Positions 11,224-22,629 of a DNA stretch of 64,000 nt are shown piece by piece. The translations under genes were made by a program, and so were the position numbers. Below the pieces are notes generated by a model, which had not been told where the DNA came from, did no database searches, and saw nothing but the letters and a program-made list of their open reading frames with translations. How positions within the stretch are numbered: the first letter of the stretch is position 1; each line of letters starts with the position of its first letter. The stretch comes from Forficula auricularia (Eukaryota > Arthropoda > Insecta > Dermaptera > Forficulidae), in contig JALMQS010000089.1 of the NCBI GenBank assembly GCA_024734495.1, positions 5,282,420-5,346,419 on the forward strand, in the 5' to 3' direction.

Positions 11224-11465
11224 AACCACCCAAAAGAGAGGGTGGGGTCAAAATATGAAAATTCTTGCTCTTGGACCAAACTCAACCAAATTTTATTTAC
11301 ATAATCTGTGAGTCACTAGAAGGCTAGAAATGCAAAAACTAACCACCCAAAGTGTGTGTGTGGGGGGGGGGGCAAAAAATGAAAATTCTTACCCTTAATA
11401 GCCAACTTAACCAAATTTTGTATATAGAATCTATGGGTCACTAGAAGGCTAGAAATGAAAAAACT
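11224..11465 (+). repeat. Two tandem units of the 120-bp family
   Basis: Both units run AACCACCCAAA, a G run, GAAAATTCTT, CCAA(C/A)TCAACCAAATTTT, then GTCACTAGAAGGCTAGAAAT and GCAAAAACT or GAAAAAACT. The second unit leads directly into the G-rich minisatellite. Confidence 0.8.
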
Positions 11466-11735
11466 GGGTGCGGGGGTAAGGTGCAGGGGGGGGTCACGGG
11501 GTGAGGGGTGCAGGGTGGAGTGGAGGGTTTAGGTGAAGGTCCAGAGGCATAATGAGGGGGATCAGGTGAGGGTCCAGAGGCGTAGTGGGGTGGTGCGGGG
11601 GCTGGGGTGCGTGGTGGTGGGGTGGGGGCGGTGGTTGTGCACGGGTGCGGGGGGCAGGAGATGCTGGGTGGGGTTCGGGGGGTGGGTGTGGCGAGGAGTG
11701 GGGCTCGTGGATTGGGGGTCCATGGGGCGTGCCCC
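11466..11735 (+). repeat. G-rich, strand-skewed minisatellite-like island
   Basis: About 270 bp with almost no C on this strand and many runs of three or more G. It includes the imperfect direct repeat GGTCCAGAGGC at about 11539 and 11570, and units such as GGTGCGGGGG. The many spaced G runs would allow G-quadruplexes. It stands out sharply in an A+T-rich region. The proline-rich minus-strand frame across it (11441-11746) is a by-product of composition. Confidence 0.75.
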
Positions 11736-12425
11736 CTGGCTAGCAAGAGGGCCGCCGAAGGCGGGCCTTGCAGCTAGTACAACTATAAAATGTGGGTGTT
11801 CCGCAAAAAATTTAGGTGATTGAGAAAAACGGATGCGATATTCGTTATCAGCACATCTGAATACATAAAGATCACTTAGTTTTATTTAAAGGAAAATTTC
11901 ATTGTTTATCAGTGAAATTAGAGACCGGATAAAACTGCCAAAATATGCAGTTAAAAAGGCTCAAATATGCAAGTAATATACAGAATACTTTGAAATATAC
12001 AAATATATGCAGTAAAAATTGGCAAAATAAATTTTTTTATTTACTAAAAAATTAAAATTGAAGACAAAATATTTTAAAGGAGTGCTATGAAAGAAATAAA
12101 ATGATAAAGTAATCTATAGACACCAAGTGTCAAATATGTACTTTTATTGAATAAAAAATTTCACAAAATTCTCATTATATTTACCATAATATAATATTAT
12201 TTAAAAAAATTTCTCTGAAAATTTACTTTTAAAAATCTGTTATTGGCGCGAAATAAGCAATATTTGACAAAAAATGCTTCAAATATGTAATTTTATGCAA
12301 TATTATTCAAATATACAAAAATATGCAGTATAAAATTTAGCCCGCAGTATCCTAGATGCATGATTCGGATAGATAATCGATCCCCTGGGTCGTATGTGGC
12401 GAAAAACAAAATATGCAATTGCATA
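11736..12425. repeat. A+T-rich stretch with clustered AATATGCA motifs
   Basis: AAATATGCA or close variants occur near 11941, 11964, 12001, 12270, 12315 and 12408, on one strand. Such clustered short motifs resemble subterminal transposase-binding repeats of hAT-like elements, but I found no matching termini. Confidence 0.4.
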
Positions 12426-12914
12426 GGAATCAGGCCTCGACTAATACTATACAAAAATCATGGAATTTGCCTCATCTTTTGTCGGAGGAAAGAGAGAATA
12501 TATATTAATCATTGATTTTGGTTCATCCTTGCAAATAAAATCAAGGTCTATTTTGGAATATACGAATTTCTAGTCACAGTCGATATGGCATCTTCCTGGT
12601 CAAATAGAGGGTTCATTTATGATAAGATAAATTCCGATTTATGATTTTTTAGTATTAGTTCCAATTGTGTAATCTCAATATTTATGATTGATATAAGTAT
12701 TTGTTATATTCGTTATGATAAATTATCATTAGTGGTAGATTTAAACCTTTTCAAATCGCCCGGTGGAAAACCACTGTCCAATTTCTAAGAGCTCACTGAT
12801 ATTGAATATATTCAAAAATATATCCAAGTTCGGAGTTTTAATTGGTTTACCGGCTCTCTTATCTTTACTTTTCTTGTCACCCTTTTTCATTTCCACCTCA
12901 AACTCTCCTTACTA

Positions 12915-15850
12915 ATGACATCAATTAAAATCAATTTCTGCAACATTCGCGGTCTATCTCGCAATTCGAATTTACACGACGTACTTCAACATCTCGAACA
13001 TGAAAAACCTGCTCTTTTAGGCCTATCCGAAACTATAATTGACGCGAATAAATCTAACGGTCGTGACTACCAATTCGAAAACTATACACTTCATTCAAAA
13101 TTTCGAAAAAGGAGGTGTCTGCTGTTATATTAGAAAGGACATCCTAGCAGGCGCTTAATCGTAATCTGAATCCAATGAATTCGATGCCATATGGATCAAA
13201 ATCACGTTAGGCCACTCAACTAAATTCTTCTGCATAATATTTTGCCCCCAAAGACCCCAGATACAAACAATTTTTTGATCACTCCTTGAGTGCCATTGCA
13301 ATATCCTGAAAGAATTTCCATCTTCTGAAATATCTTTCCTAGGTGACTTTAACGTCCACAAAAATTGGCTAAAATTTTCTAGCCATGTGAATTCCCACCC
13401 GAGCTCCGACGCTGAAATCTTCTCAGCAGCGTGTGACCTCGCGTCACCTATTAATTAACGGCCAACAAGAATCCCAGGCATTTAGTGGCCAATAGAAAAA
13501 TCCAATCTTCTCGATCTTTTTCATCACTTCCCACCGCTTCGTCCTATGAAGCAAAAATTTCGGCCCCTTTAGGTAAATCTGACCACAATCTGATAAAAAT
13601 TAAAACCTCCGCCAATTTTACTCAAAACCCCCGTCACCCCACTCCAACCCCAGAAAAATATGGCTAGTCTAGATAACGATAACATTAATTGGAGATGACA
13701 TGCGTAACTTTTTTGCCGCTACCAGTGGCACGAACTCTGCACTCGGTGAGATAAAAACGCTTCAGGAATTCGCAGGACACGCCCTTAACGAGGCAATTCA
13801 AATAGGCTTAGAAACCTATATTCCCTCAAAAATTGATCGAGGAACAAGGGATTCTAAGCCTTGGTTCGTGTAGACAATGCGCAGATTCCGTCCGTGAAAA
13901 AAAGCAAATATTTTCAAAGGTAGAAATGGCAACTTTCACAGCTAGAATGCGACCGAGTTGCATTTACCAAAGTCGACTGGCTACAAGCAAAAAAAATCAT
14001 CTCTGAGGCAAAGAAACTATTCGACCAGAGGATAGCTGACCGTCTCGCATCTTGCCCCAATGGAAAACGGGCCTTTCTCTCGTTGCACGAAAGGCAATAA
14101 AGATAGAAATTTCGCGGCCCCCTCACTTCCGCCCCACTCTTTCACCATCGGTTCAGTAGCCACGACCCCCGCTGAAAAAGCCGAATCACTAGCATCCTAT
14201 TTCGCAACAACTCCACTGCTCGATGACAAAAGGCTTAACCCTGCCCTAATACATACCCCCAAACCAACCTCATGAACAAAATAACTTTCTAGGCCCCGAA
14301 GAATTCACAAAAGCCATTAACAATCGAATTGCAAAATCCGCCGCGAGGCCGGACAAACATCCGCATATTCTACGGTAAAAATGCGCCCCAGATCTGCCCT
14401 CTATCTCGATTCAAAGCTTATCTCCAACTCCTCGACGAGTCGGGCATATCTCAAAAAGCTGGAAAATAGCCGGGAGTCACACCTATTCCTAAAAGGAGCG
14501 CATCTCAAAAAATCTCTAATTACAGGCCTCATCTCGATCACCTCTGTTCTTTCCAAGTTAATGGAATTAGAATGCATAAACCAACACTGTCCCTGCATCA
14601 CTTAGAAAACAATAAATCAATTCCACGATGAGAGGGCAGTTTATATGGATTCGGACGGGAAATCGTCTCACACAGGCGACATCTTAACCTATGTCAACCC
14701 AACACGCCTTCAAACAATACTCTAGAGGCCGGAAAAGGAAACCCTCGCAGTAGTCTCTCTTGATATCTCCTTAAAGCTTTTGACCAGGTCAAGGCACAAA
14801 AATCTTCTTGCCAAACTCGCCAGCACGTGATTCACACCTGAGCACTGCGCAAATGGATAAGAAAGCTTTCTGACAAACCGAAGTATAAAAGTTGTGGTGG
14901 ATGGAACATCATCTGAATCGTTCTCTACAAACTCTGGTGTTCACCAAGGCTCTCGTAATCTCCTCCACACTCTTCCTTATTTATATAAACGACCTTATTG
15001 ATCAAACGGCAAACCCCACTCATTGTTACGCCGACGATAGCACTCTACACGGCAAACCCTCTCTCCCGAATAATCGAATCAATATTGCCTCCTCAATTAC
15101 TCTCGACCTAGACAAACTGAATAAATGGGGCTCTCAAAATTTAGTTAACTTTAATTCAAATAAGACTCAATGTTGTCTAATTTCTAGGCGCGAAAATAGA
15201 GATTTCCTGATATTCACTTCGATTCGAATACCCTGAAAATGTGTGACAGCCTATCCATGTTGGGCGTCTCTGTCGCATCTGACCTGTCTTGGAATGAACA
15301 CATCTCCTCTGTGGCGAAATCTGCAGCAAGGAAGATTGGCTTCTTATTCAGGTCCAAGCGATTTTACAAACCCCACAACTTCTCACCATCTACAAGGCCC
15401 AAATCCGCCCCTATCTCGAATACGGCTCTCATCTGTGGAGAGGAGCCTCAAAAATATTCTCTTGCTACCCTTGATGCAATTCAGAAACGAGCCGTCAGGC
15501 TAATTGACGATTCTACCCTCACCGACTCCCTCGACTCGCTGGCTCATCGAAGAGATGTCTCTGCCCTTTCCCTTTTCTATAGATACTATCACGGCAGGTG
15601 CTCTGATGAGATAAAGTCAATAATTCCCCCCAAAGCATACTTTGCACGCAGCACACGTTTTGCCGACTCCCAACACTCTTTTGCGGTCAAATTGGAAAAG
15701 TGCCGGACCACTTCATTCGCGAATACATATATCCCCATGACTTCAAGGAACTGGAACTCTCTCCCAGCCTCTATCTTTCCCAGCACCTATGATCTTCAAA
15801 CCTTCAAAACCAGGGTGCATAGACACCTACGTCTACACCCTCTCACTTAA
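12915..15850 (+). pseudogene. CR1-group LINE: endonuclease and reverse transcriptase, multiply frameshifted
   Basis: Non-LTR retrotransposon ORF2. It begins MTSIKINFCNIRGLSRNSN (12915), the APE-type endonuclease start, with LGLSET downstream and the GDFN motif at 13342-13353. The reverse transcriptase shows VSLDIS (about 14752), the catalytic YADD at 15027-15038, FNSNKTQCCLISRR, and a long intact C-terminal frame (15239-15850) with LEYG- and ATLDAIQKRAVRLI-like blocks ending HRHLRLHPLT. ORF1 is not seen. Many frameshifts and stops between 13130 and 15238 make it dead. The wording matches CR1/Daphne-type elements from memory. The stop TAA is the last triplet before the N gap, so the 3' UTR is missing here; copies at 41190 and 32727 supply it. 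Confidence 0.88.
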
Positions 15851-15950
15851 NNNNNNNNNNNNNNNNNNNNNNNNNNNNNNNNNNNNNNNNNNNNNNNNNN
15901 NNNNNNNNNNNNNNNNNNNNNNNNNNNNNNNNNNNNNNNNNNNNNNNNNN
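15851..15950. other. Assembly gap (100 N)
   Basis: Exactly 100 N, a conventional gap of unknown size. It begins directly after the LINE stop codon, so the contig probably broke inside the repeated LINE 3' region. Confidence 0.98.
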
Positions 15951-16142
15951 CCCTTTTGGGGTCAAAATATCAAAACGTTATATAGCTAAAAACGTAAGTT
16001 AGAAGACATCTGATGTAAATATGAAATTTCATAATAATCCCTTCAGCCGTTTTTACGAGAATCGTGAGCAACTTTTCGGAAACCACTGAAACAGACAGAC
16101 ATACATACAGACATACATACAGACATACATACAGACAGAAAT
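15951..16142 (-). repeat. Inverted partner of 10936-11110 plus ACAGACATACAT microsatellite
   Basis: 15951-16080 is the complement of the repeat at 10936-11110. From about 16090 to 16138 a simple repeat of CAGACATACATA units follows. The short frames across it are composition artefacts. Confidence 0.8.
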
Positions 16143-16566
16143 TTTGTTGAGGGTGTTTTCGTTCATAACTTTGCTTGAAACGTGTGCAACCAAAATTTGG
16201 CGTGATTTGGAGCAATGTACAGACAAAACCTTAATTTTATATATATAGATGTAAATAAAATAGATCAACAAATAATGATGATAAAAATCAATCTAATAGA
16301 CAAAATTTTAGCCAAATTATTTCAAGTGAGATTAATTGTACTATTAAGCAATAACACACTGGTTTGTCTATGTGCAATACTATTCAGTGTTCCGCCTAAT
16401 TTCATTATATTACGTTGTGAAGTTGACACCTATTAATTCTAATTTAATGCTCTAGAGGTGTTGTATATAAAAATTTAATTTTTGAAACGGTTCTATTTAA
16501 CAACAAATTTCGAAGATTACTCGCTTAGAATATCTCATCAAAAAGTAATTTAATATAAATTCTTCA

Positions 16567-16922
16567 GTATAATAATAAAACTTGAGCAAGATGCGAGGTA
16601 GCTTTCACAAAAAAAGAAATAAACCAAAATTGAGTTTTGAATTCGATATATTTCGGGGGTGAGCCCATCATCAGTTTTCTTTGACACCACCCCCGAAATA
16701 TATCGAATTCAAAACTCAATTTTGGTTTATTTCTTTTATTGTGAAACCTACCTCGCATCAGCCGATCATCAGTTTTCTTTGACACCACCCCCGAAATATA
16801 TCGAATTCAAAACTCAATTTTGGTTTATTTCTTTTATTGTGAAACCTACCTCGCATCTTGCTCAAGTTTTATTATTATATTAAAATGTTTCAACTAGAAC
16901 CAACACCTAGCTCCTTAAAAGT
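16567..16922 (+). mobile_element. PLE-derived foldback FB3 with 13-bp TSD
   Basis: The left part (16567-16660) reads TATAATAATAAAACTTGAGC, GCGAGGTAGCTTTCAC and GATATATTTCGGGGGTGA. The right part holds two direct copies of its complement (starting about 16687 and 16782). It then extends about 45 bases further (TGTTTCAACTAGAACCAACA, CCTAGCTCCTTAAAAG). TATAAATTCTTCA flanks both sides (16554-16566, 16923-16935). The sequence matches the 3' tail of the GIY-YIG-encoding PLE at 47628-48597, so this is a non-coding derivative. On the minus strand it carries CTGATGA, T, GGG, loop, CCC, then GAAA (16651-16674). Confidence 0.85.
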
Positions 16923-16944
16923 TATAAATTCTTCACCTTTAAGC

Positions 16945-18190
16945 CAGTGGTCTGCGGACCTCCTGTGGTCCGAAACAACCTCCTAAAATACCATCATTTT
17001 TCAGTACTATGGTAAACTTGAAATTTATATATATTTTATCATTTTAACCCTTCTACTATCTTCCAAACTGAGCAACCTATCAAAAAATATTATTTAGAAG
17101 TAATATTTGCAATAAAATATACTAAAAGAAATTTTATTATAATAAATTTGATCAGATTGATATTTTAGATGCTGTTTTTAATCAGATCTTTTGTAATATT
17201 TTTGTCAACATACATAAAATTCGTGAATGTAAAGATAGTATTTTTTTGCCAAAGGATATTCAGAGATTATTTATTTCTAAGAAATTACAGACTTTTTTGC
17301 CTAAAACAGACTTTTTTTACTTACTATTTATGGAAAAAAAAAATAGACTTTTTAAGCTACTTTTTTTTCGGAAAAGATAGACTTTTTGCGCTCTCTACAT
17401 ATTATTAATTAAAAATTATCTTCAGAAGATTGAGATTTACTTTTCTAAATTATTTCTCATTTATTGAATAAATAATACCATTACACTTCATCAAGTTCAA
17501 GGCTCTGGGTGAGTGGGGAAGGTCTACGTTCTATTCCCTTATTGACTGAGTGAAACAGCTAAGATTTAATTTGTATTTATTATTTTATATTTGTTTAAAC
17601 CTCTAATTCCTAAACAAACAGAAATTATTATTATTAGGCATTAGCAAGATGCAAAATAAATACCTTCCTTTCTCTCATAAAAAAATAAACACATAAAAAG
17701 AAAAGCAATTTTTACTTTATTAGATACTTTTATTTATAAGTGTATGAGTAGAATAAAGTAGAAGACGTTTATCCATAAATGGATAAACTATTAAAATATT
17801 GTTCATTAATTTCCATTCACACGGATCTCAACATATAATAGTAACATTATGAGAATTATAAAACTGATATCTGAATATAGAATCCCGAATCCTATGAATG
17901 GTTATAAATTCTTGGTTCGAATTCTAATGCATTTCTTTATTAATAGCGTTTTAAAGAAGGATATCCTGTCCAGGGATAAATGACCTCATTATATTTCCAA
18001 GTTAACCTGCCAGGGAAAATATGATAATTAATTCGTAGGCATTATTTGTGAGAATCCTCTCTTTGTAGATAATAATACAAAAGAAGTTGAAAATAGCATT
18101 GTAAGAGAAAATACTGTTTTATAGGTGTTGCATCTTCTTTCATATTATAAAACTAATATTATTTCATATTTTTTTTTGAAAGACTATAAT
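16945..18190. other. No gene; possible orphan hAT terminus
   Basis: CAGTGGTCTGCGGACCTCC at 16945 looks like a hAT end without a partner. A loose series of AGACTTTTT motifs occurs at 17280-17390. The rest is A+T-rich and featureless. Confidence 0.4.
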
Positions 18191-18196
18191 TTAAAT

Positions 18197-18507
18197 CAGT
18201 GTTCCGCAAACTTTTTGTGTTCAAGGTACACCTACCAAATCAAGAAATTTTAGAGGTACATCAAAGAAAAATCCAATGTTTATTAAATATTTATTTATTA
18301 TTAAAATCAATATAATATGAAAAGATTTTTAATGAGAAGCGTGAGCCTGCTTAACTGATCACAGGCGATCAAAATTTGGAGCAATCGTTGATAAGGCTGC
18401 TCTCATCTCTCAGCATTATCTTCACAAAACTTGACATTTTTCCGCGGCACCCCAACTAATGAACACGGTACACCAGTGTGCCGCGGCACACACTTTGCGG
18501 AACACTG
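18197..18507. mobile_element. hAT MITE with perfect 8-bp TSD
   Basis: Ends CAGTGTTCCGCAAACTTT (18197) and CACACTTTGCGGAACACTG (18507) are inverted. The octamer ATTTAAAT flanks both (18189-18196, 18508-18515); it is itself palindromic. Length 311 bp, non-coding, with GTACACC and GGTACACCAGTGTGCCGCGG subterminal blocks typical of hAT MITEs. Confidence 0.92.
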
Positions 18508-18515
18508 ATTTAAAT

Positions 18516-19135
18516 AATAAAAAAAAAAATCATTCTTCGTTTCAAGTAAAGCTCAAAAAGTTAAATTCTTTTTTATCTTGGCTCACATATAAACAGGTCA
18601 GTGCTAGATTTAATAATTTTATTTAGTATTTTAAACATAACAATCTAAAACTTGAAGAATTCAGCTAAAACCAGTAAACTAAGACCCTTAAGATATTTAT
18701 TTATGCTCCAATACACATTTGCTTTCATACTCTTAAAAATAATTTCTTGATATTCTATTGTGAAAGCTCTCTGATTTTGGGATCGATGAATCGTGTTGAT
18801 AATAATAACGCATCCTAGGGATCTTAATCAAATAATTTGAGAGAAAAACCTAGACATTCTAGTAAGCAATGATTTGATTCAGGGCGTTTTGTCTTTTTTT
18901 AAGACTTTTCATTATTGGGATGTTGAACAGTGCCTATATGTCGATACAATTAAATAAAATTTATTATTTCCTCTATAACTTCTCATTTCTTCTTATTAAA
19001 AATAGTAAAATAAATAAAATAATAAATTCTATATGAACACTTAGGAAATTTAAAATTTTATTTAAATCTACTTTTACTGAATCAATTCTTAAATAGGGAA
19101 GTAAATCTAATTAATTGGCCAGCTTCTGCTGGCAC
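18516..19135. other. No feature seen
   Basis: A+T-rich sequence; no repeat, exon or RNA signal recognised. Confidence 0.5.
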
Positions 19136-19139
19136 TGGC

Positions 19140-19718
19140 AGGGATATAAACTTCTGAACAGATATTGGAGTTGCAATTCTAAATATAGAGTTATATTCCC
19201 CTCAGTGTGCTCTATTAAGCCTTACAATTCTAGAAAATCATAAGAGAGTGCCATCTATTAGATCCAATGGAATGAAATTATTTTTAATTATTTATATGTC
19301 AGAAGGGTTGTTTTTCTAAATATAGGTATATTCCCCTCAGTGTGCTATATTAATTAAGCCTTACAAATTCACTTAGAAAATCCTAAGAGATGGGTGTCAT
19401 ATATGTATTAGATCCGATATAATGAAATTATTTTTAATTACTTATATGTCAGAAGGGTTGTTTTTCTAAATATAGAAATATAGTTATACCTATTTGTTTT
19501 TCTAAATATAGAAATATAGTTATATTCCTCTCAGTGTGCTCTATTAAGCCTTACAAATTCACTTATAAAATCCTAAGAGAGTGCCATCTATTAGATCCGA
19601 TGGAATGAATTATTTTTAATTACTTATATGTCAGAAGGGTTGTTTTTCACCACCTCAGGAATCGAATCTGAGTACCACTAACAGCAATCCGGGCCATTTG
19701 GCTACCCTGTGAGGGGTG
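19140..19718 (-). mobile_element. tRNA-headed SINE with a triplicated body
   Basis: On the minus strand, 19718-19654 resembles a tRNA: TAGCCAAATGG fits an RNA polymerase III A box and GATTCGATTCC fits a B box, with a T-arm-like stem TCAG/CTGA. Downstream (lower coordinates) a body of about 150 bp occurs three times in tandem. The marker AGAAGGGTTGTTTTT lies near 19302, 19452 and 19633, and each unit has CTCAGTGTGCTCTATTAAGC and ATTAGATCC. The third unit holds an extra duplication of about 35 bp. The pol III boxes support a SINE head; the assignment of the body to it is inferred from contiguity. Confidence 0.6.
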
Positions 19719-19810
19719 AACCCCTCTGACATATGTAAGAGGGGGTGAAAAACAACCCTTCTGACATATGATTAAAAATAACCATTCCATCGGATCTAAG
19801 AGATCACATT
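19719..19810 (+). repeat. Inverted partial copy of the SINE body
   Basis: AAAAACAACCCTTCTGACAT then ATGATTAAAAATAA and CCATTCCATCGGATCT is the complement of the tandem body units at 19140-19650. With them it forms a foldback around the tRNA-like head. Confidence 0.75.
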
Positions 19811-20805
19811 TTCTGATAATTTTCTAAGAAAATTTAATTCTACTAAATATATTTCTATCGGCAACTTGAAATCTCTCAATCTTACAATTCAATTCAAATG
19901 ATATACAAGCAATATGACTGGAATAATGTCTACTATAATTTGTAATTATCAAACAGCAAACAGTGTTCGTAGACTCGTCCAAGAACCAGTTGCTGCCACA
20001 GGTTTAACTTTCGAGACCATGCCTTCAACATATCTTGGCTAATTCCAATTATAAGCAAAAGTTGATATGGAAATTATAAAAAATGAATCACTAGTAAAAA
20101 TTATGATCTTAAAAATATATATATGAAATAAATTTGTTTATCTTTCAGAGAAACACATCATTTTTGCCTTTTAAATGATGGTTTTCCCCCTCTTCACTTT
20201 ATGTTATTAAATATTTTATGACGCACTAGAGAGGAGGTTAGTAAGGGCAAAGGTACTTAAGTACTCCCAGAACACACTCCACTCGTCCACTCCTCACTCA
20301 GTCTGTCAGGTAGATTGGATAGATTCAAATTTTCATTTTTTAAAAATAGAAAATATACGATGTTTCGAAGGCATTCCTTTTCTAATCCCATCCACTACCT
20401 CTACCATTTCCTTTCTAAGAATATATTTTTAACGCCTATTCACATTACTATTAACGATTCAGTAACCCAACGATCGGCTCTGACTTATAAGAGTCGGGAT
20501 CAAATTAACCCGTCCCTATGGCATACATCAATTTTCTTTTGTAATCTTTCTAAAATCCAATCTAGAGAATTATTATAATTGAACAGCACAGCTAATCTTT
20601 GGTACACGATTCCTTGATAGATCCTTCTATCTAAATATAAGAGAAATAATCAATTATAATAAGCATTCCGAGTATAAGCTATTATAATTAGCAAGCATAT
20701 TTAAGGCAATATACATTGTCCACAATTCAATCAGGTAAATTTCAATTCTGTATTTGAATTGTATTGTAAAATAATTCGGCTGCTATTTTAAAATAATTGT
20801 ATTAT
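19811..20805. other. Apparently single-copy A+T-rich stretch
   Basis: No repeat match seen. 20220-20320 is less A+T-rich and pyrimidine-rich (CCACTCGTCCACTCCTCACT). The 87-codon frame at 20315-20578 shows no recognisable domain and no splice or codon support, so I do not call it a gene. Confidence 0.4.
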
Positions 20806-20905
20806 CCTGTCTTTTCAACCAGGGGATGCTGTCCAAAAAATAGACTCATTTTTTTTCAATTTTATTTTATTCTTCGCTCTTTTTTGCAAAATTTATCGAT
20901 AACCG
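20806..20905 (+). repeat. MITE family B end, partial
   Basis: CTTTTCAACCAGGGGATGCT then GTCCAAAAAA matches the left-end sequence at 36772 and 49560 and the complement at 39970-40019. The outer terminal bases are missing here. Confidence 0.7.
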
Positions 20906-21476
20906 CATCATAGGATTTTTAGTTATTTTTTTTCAAATTTTATCAATTGATATTTAAACAAAGCAGATAATATATTTTCACTTCCTCTTCTTCTGGTGAT
21001 ATTTCAATTCCTTTCATAGTTGAAAACTGACTGACGCGCTCTTAGAAGGCATAATGCAAATTAAATGTATTAAATCAAAAATTAACATACATTTTTTCTC
21101 ATTGTGCTTTAAAATGTTTGAAACGTTGAGAAAAATATTTTTCAACTATGATTTTTTTCTTTTTGTGTGTCTTAATTCCGATACCCACGATAACTCAAGA
21201 ACGAAAAGTTAAAAGTTCTTTTGTATCAATTCAGAGTACGTACTAATTAAATTTTGCAATATCTGGTTCAAAGGCAGAAAATATTTTTGAATTATTCTAT
21301 TGAGAATTTAAGAGGATGTTATAAATAAACAATTCCCTCCTTCTTCAGGGCTTTGAAATCATTACTACATTATAATTCTGCTGAGAATGAAATACAATAT
21401 ATTATTGTTACTGCCACTGAAAGAGGAGACAGAGGGGAATGTCGCATTGGATTTCCTTCACTGACTTTTCAAAACC

Positions 21477-21620
21477 CTGAAGAAGGAGGGAATAGCCTCC
21501 GAAACGTCGGTTTTATGAATAAAAAGATAATGTAAATTATATTCTTTTTTTGGACTGCCTCATCGATATCCACCTAATTCACATATCAGTCCGTCTCCAA
21601 AAATTACTCCAACTTAGTAA
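21477..21620 (+). repeat. PLE-like 3' tail with hammerhead-like hairpin
   Basis: CTGAAGA, A, GGAGG, loop, CCTCC, GAAAC (21477-21505) is followed by GTCGGTTTTATGAATAAAAA and a tail ending near CAGTCCGTCTCCAAAA. That end recurs at about 35080 after another hairpin-bearing stretch. I infer the terminal part of a Penelope-like or similar retroelement; the upstream 60-codon frame is not recognisable. Confidence 0.5.
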
Positions 21621-21680
21621 TTCCAAATAATTCCAAAGACGGTGTACACCTAATTCCAATCGCGGTTCACCCCTCGAATG
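21621..21680 (-). repeat. MITE family C, partial copy
   Basis: AATTCCAAAGACGGTGTACA, CCTAATTCCAATCGCGGTTC and ACCCCTCG match one end of the complete family C MITEs at 28445-28610 and 41157-41530. The other end is not identifiable. Confidence 0.7.
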
Positions 21681-21744
21681 AACCTAAGCCTTAGATAAAT
21701 GCTTCTAAGGAGTCTTCCCATGACTGTTATACGGATAGGTGTCC

Positions 21745-22000
21745 TAAGCGAGGTTAATTAAACGTGAATGTGAGTGATTAGGGAAATGAATGAAGTGGAG
21801 TAGCAGCGGTTTGACAGATCAGATGGAGCGAGCCGGAGGAATGCCGGTTGGCGCGTGGCTGCTGGCTGGTCCAGGCCAGTGAAAGTGCGGCCCTGAGACG
21901 CTTCGGGACAGATCCAGGAATTCCGTTGCACAAGCCATCCACCTCTTCCGAGGTGTGCAATGATCTGCTTCCTCAAAGGATCACCTCTTCCCTGAACGAG
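21745..22000. other. G+C-richer, apparently single-copy island
   Basis: About 250 bp of balanced composition, unlike its surroundings, with no matching copy elsewhere in the window. All frames are interrupted within about 75 codons and none gives a familiar motif. It could hold a non-coding first exon, a promoter or an enhancer of the host gene, or a decayed repeat. I cannot decide from sequence alone. Confidence 0.3.
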
Positions 22001-22454
22001 GAATTATTTATTTATTTATATAAGATGACCTCGGGAAAATCTTTGAACCAAAACATTCCACAAGGTATTTGGGGCTGCTAAAAACAATTAAATACCGTTA
22101 AATATTATGCAAAGAATATTCAAATATACCTATATAAACAAAAATCCACATGAAGTGAAACATATTAAAGTAAAATGGAATATAAAGTTATATTCTTAAT
22201 CGTAATTTCTTCACTGTAATAAAATTCTGTTTTATTGTCAACAATTAATTATTTTAGTGTAATTTATATAACTTTTCTAAATCTTAACAAGACTGCTTAA
22301 TTAATTAATTCTTCCTGCGTCTCTATCTTAAAAAGATTGCATATTATCAAGTAAAATCCGCAAAGTGCATCGCAAGTAATCTTTAAACTGAATATAGTAC
22401 TATATATGTATACGCATACGATAACTATTTATATAATAAAAAATTACAAGATTA

Positions 22455-22525
22455 TATTTTTTTAACCGACTTCAAAAAAAGGAGGAGGTTCTCAACTCGA
22501 CTGAATTTTTTTTTATGTCGAGAGT
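22455..22525 (+). repeat. CCGACTTCAAAAAA repeat, copy 1
   Basis: TTTAACCGACTTCAAAAAAA then GGAGGAGGTTCTCAACTCGA precedes a T run. The same block begins at 59117. I recall this motif as a common dispersed repeat in insect genomes. Confidence 0.75.
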
Positions 22526-22629
22526 TCCGTACCCGTCTATAAGTCTTAAAATACTTGAAATATCGAATTCGTGTTTATTTATCATTGATAAGTGGGAGAA
22601 TGAGGAAATTTATGGTATTTTTTATATTT

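Noticed and set aside
11441..11746. 101-codon proline-rich minus-strand frame
   Set aside because: Direct consequence of the G-rich minisatellite composition; no start context or similarity.
19654..19718. A functional tRNA gene
   Set aside because: A and B boxes are present but the acceptor stem does not pair; better read as a SINE head.
20315..20578. 87-codon plus-strand frame
   Set aside because: Low-complexity A+T-driven composition and no family resemblance.
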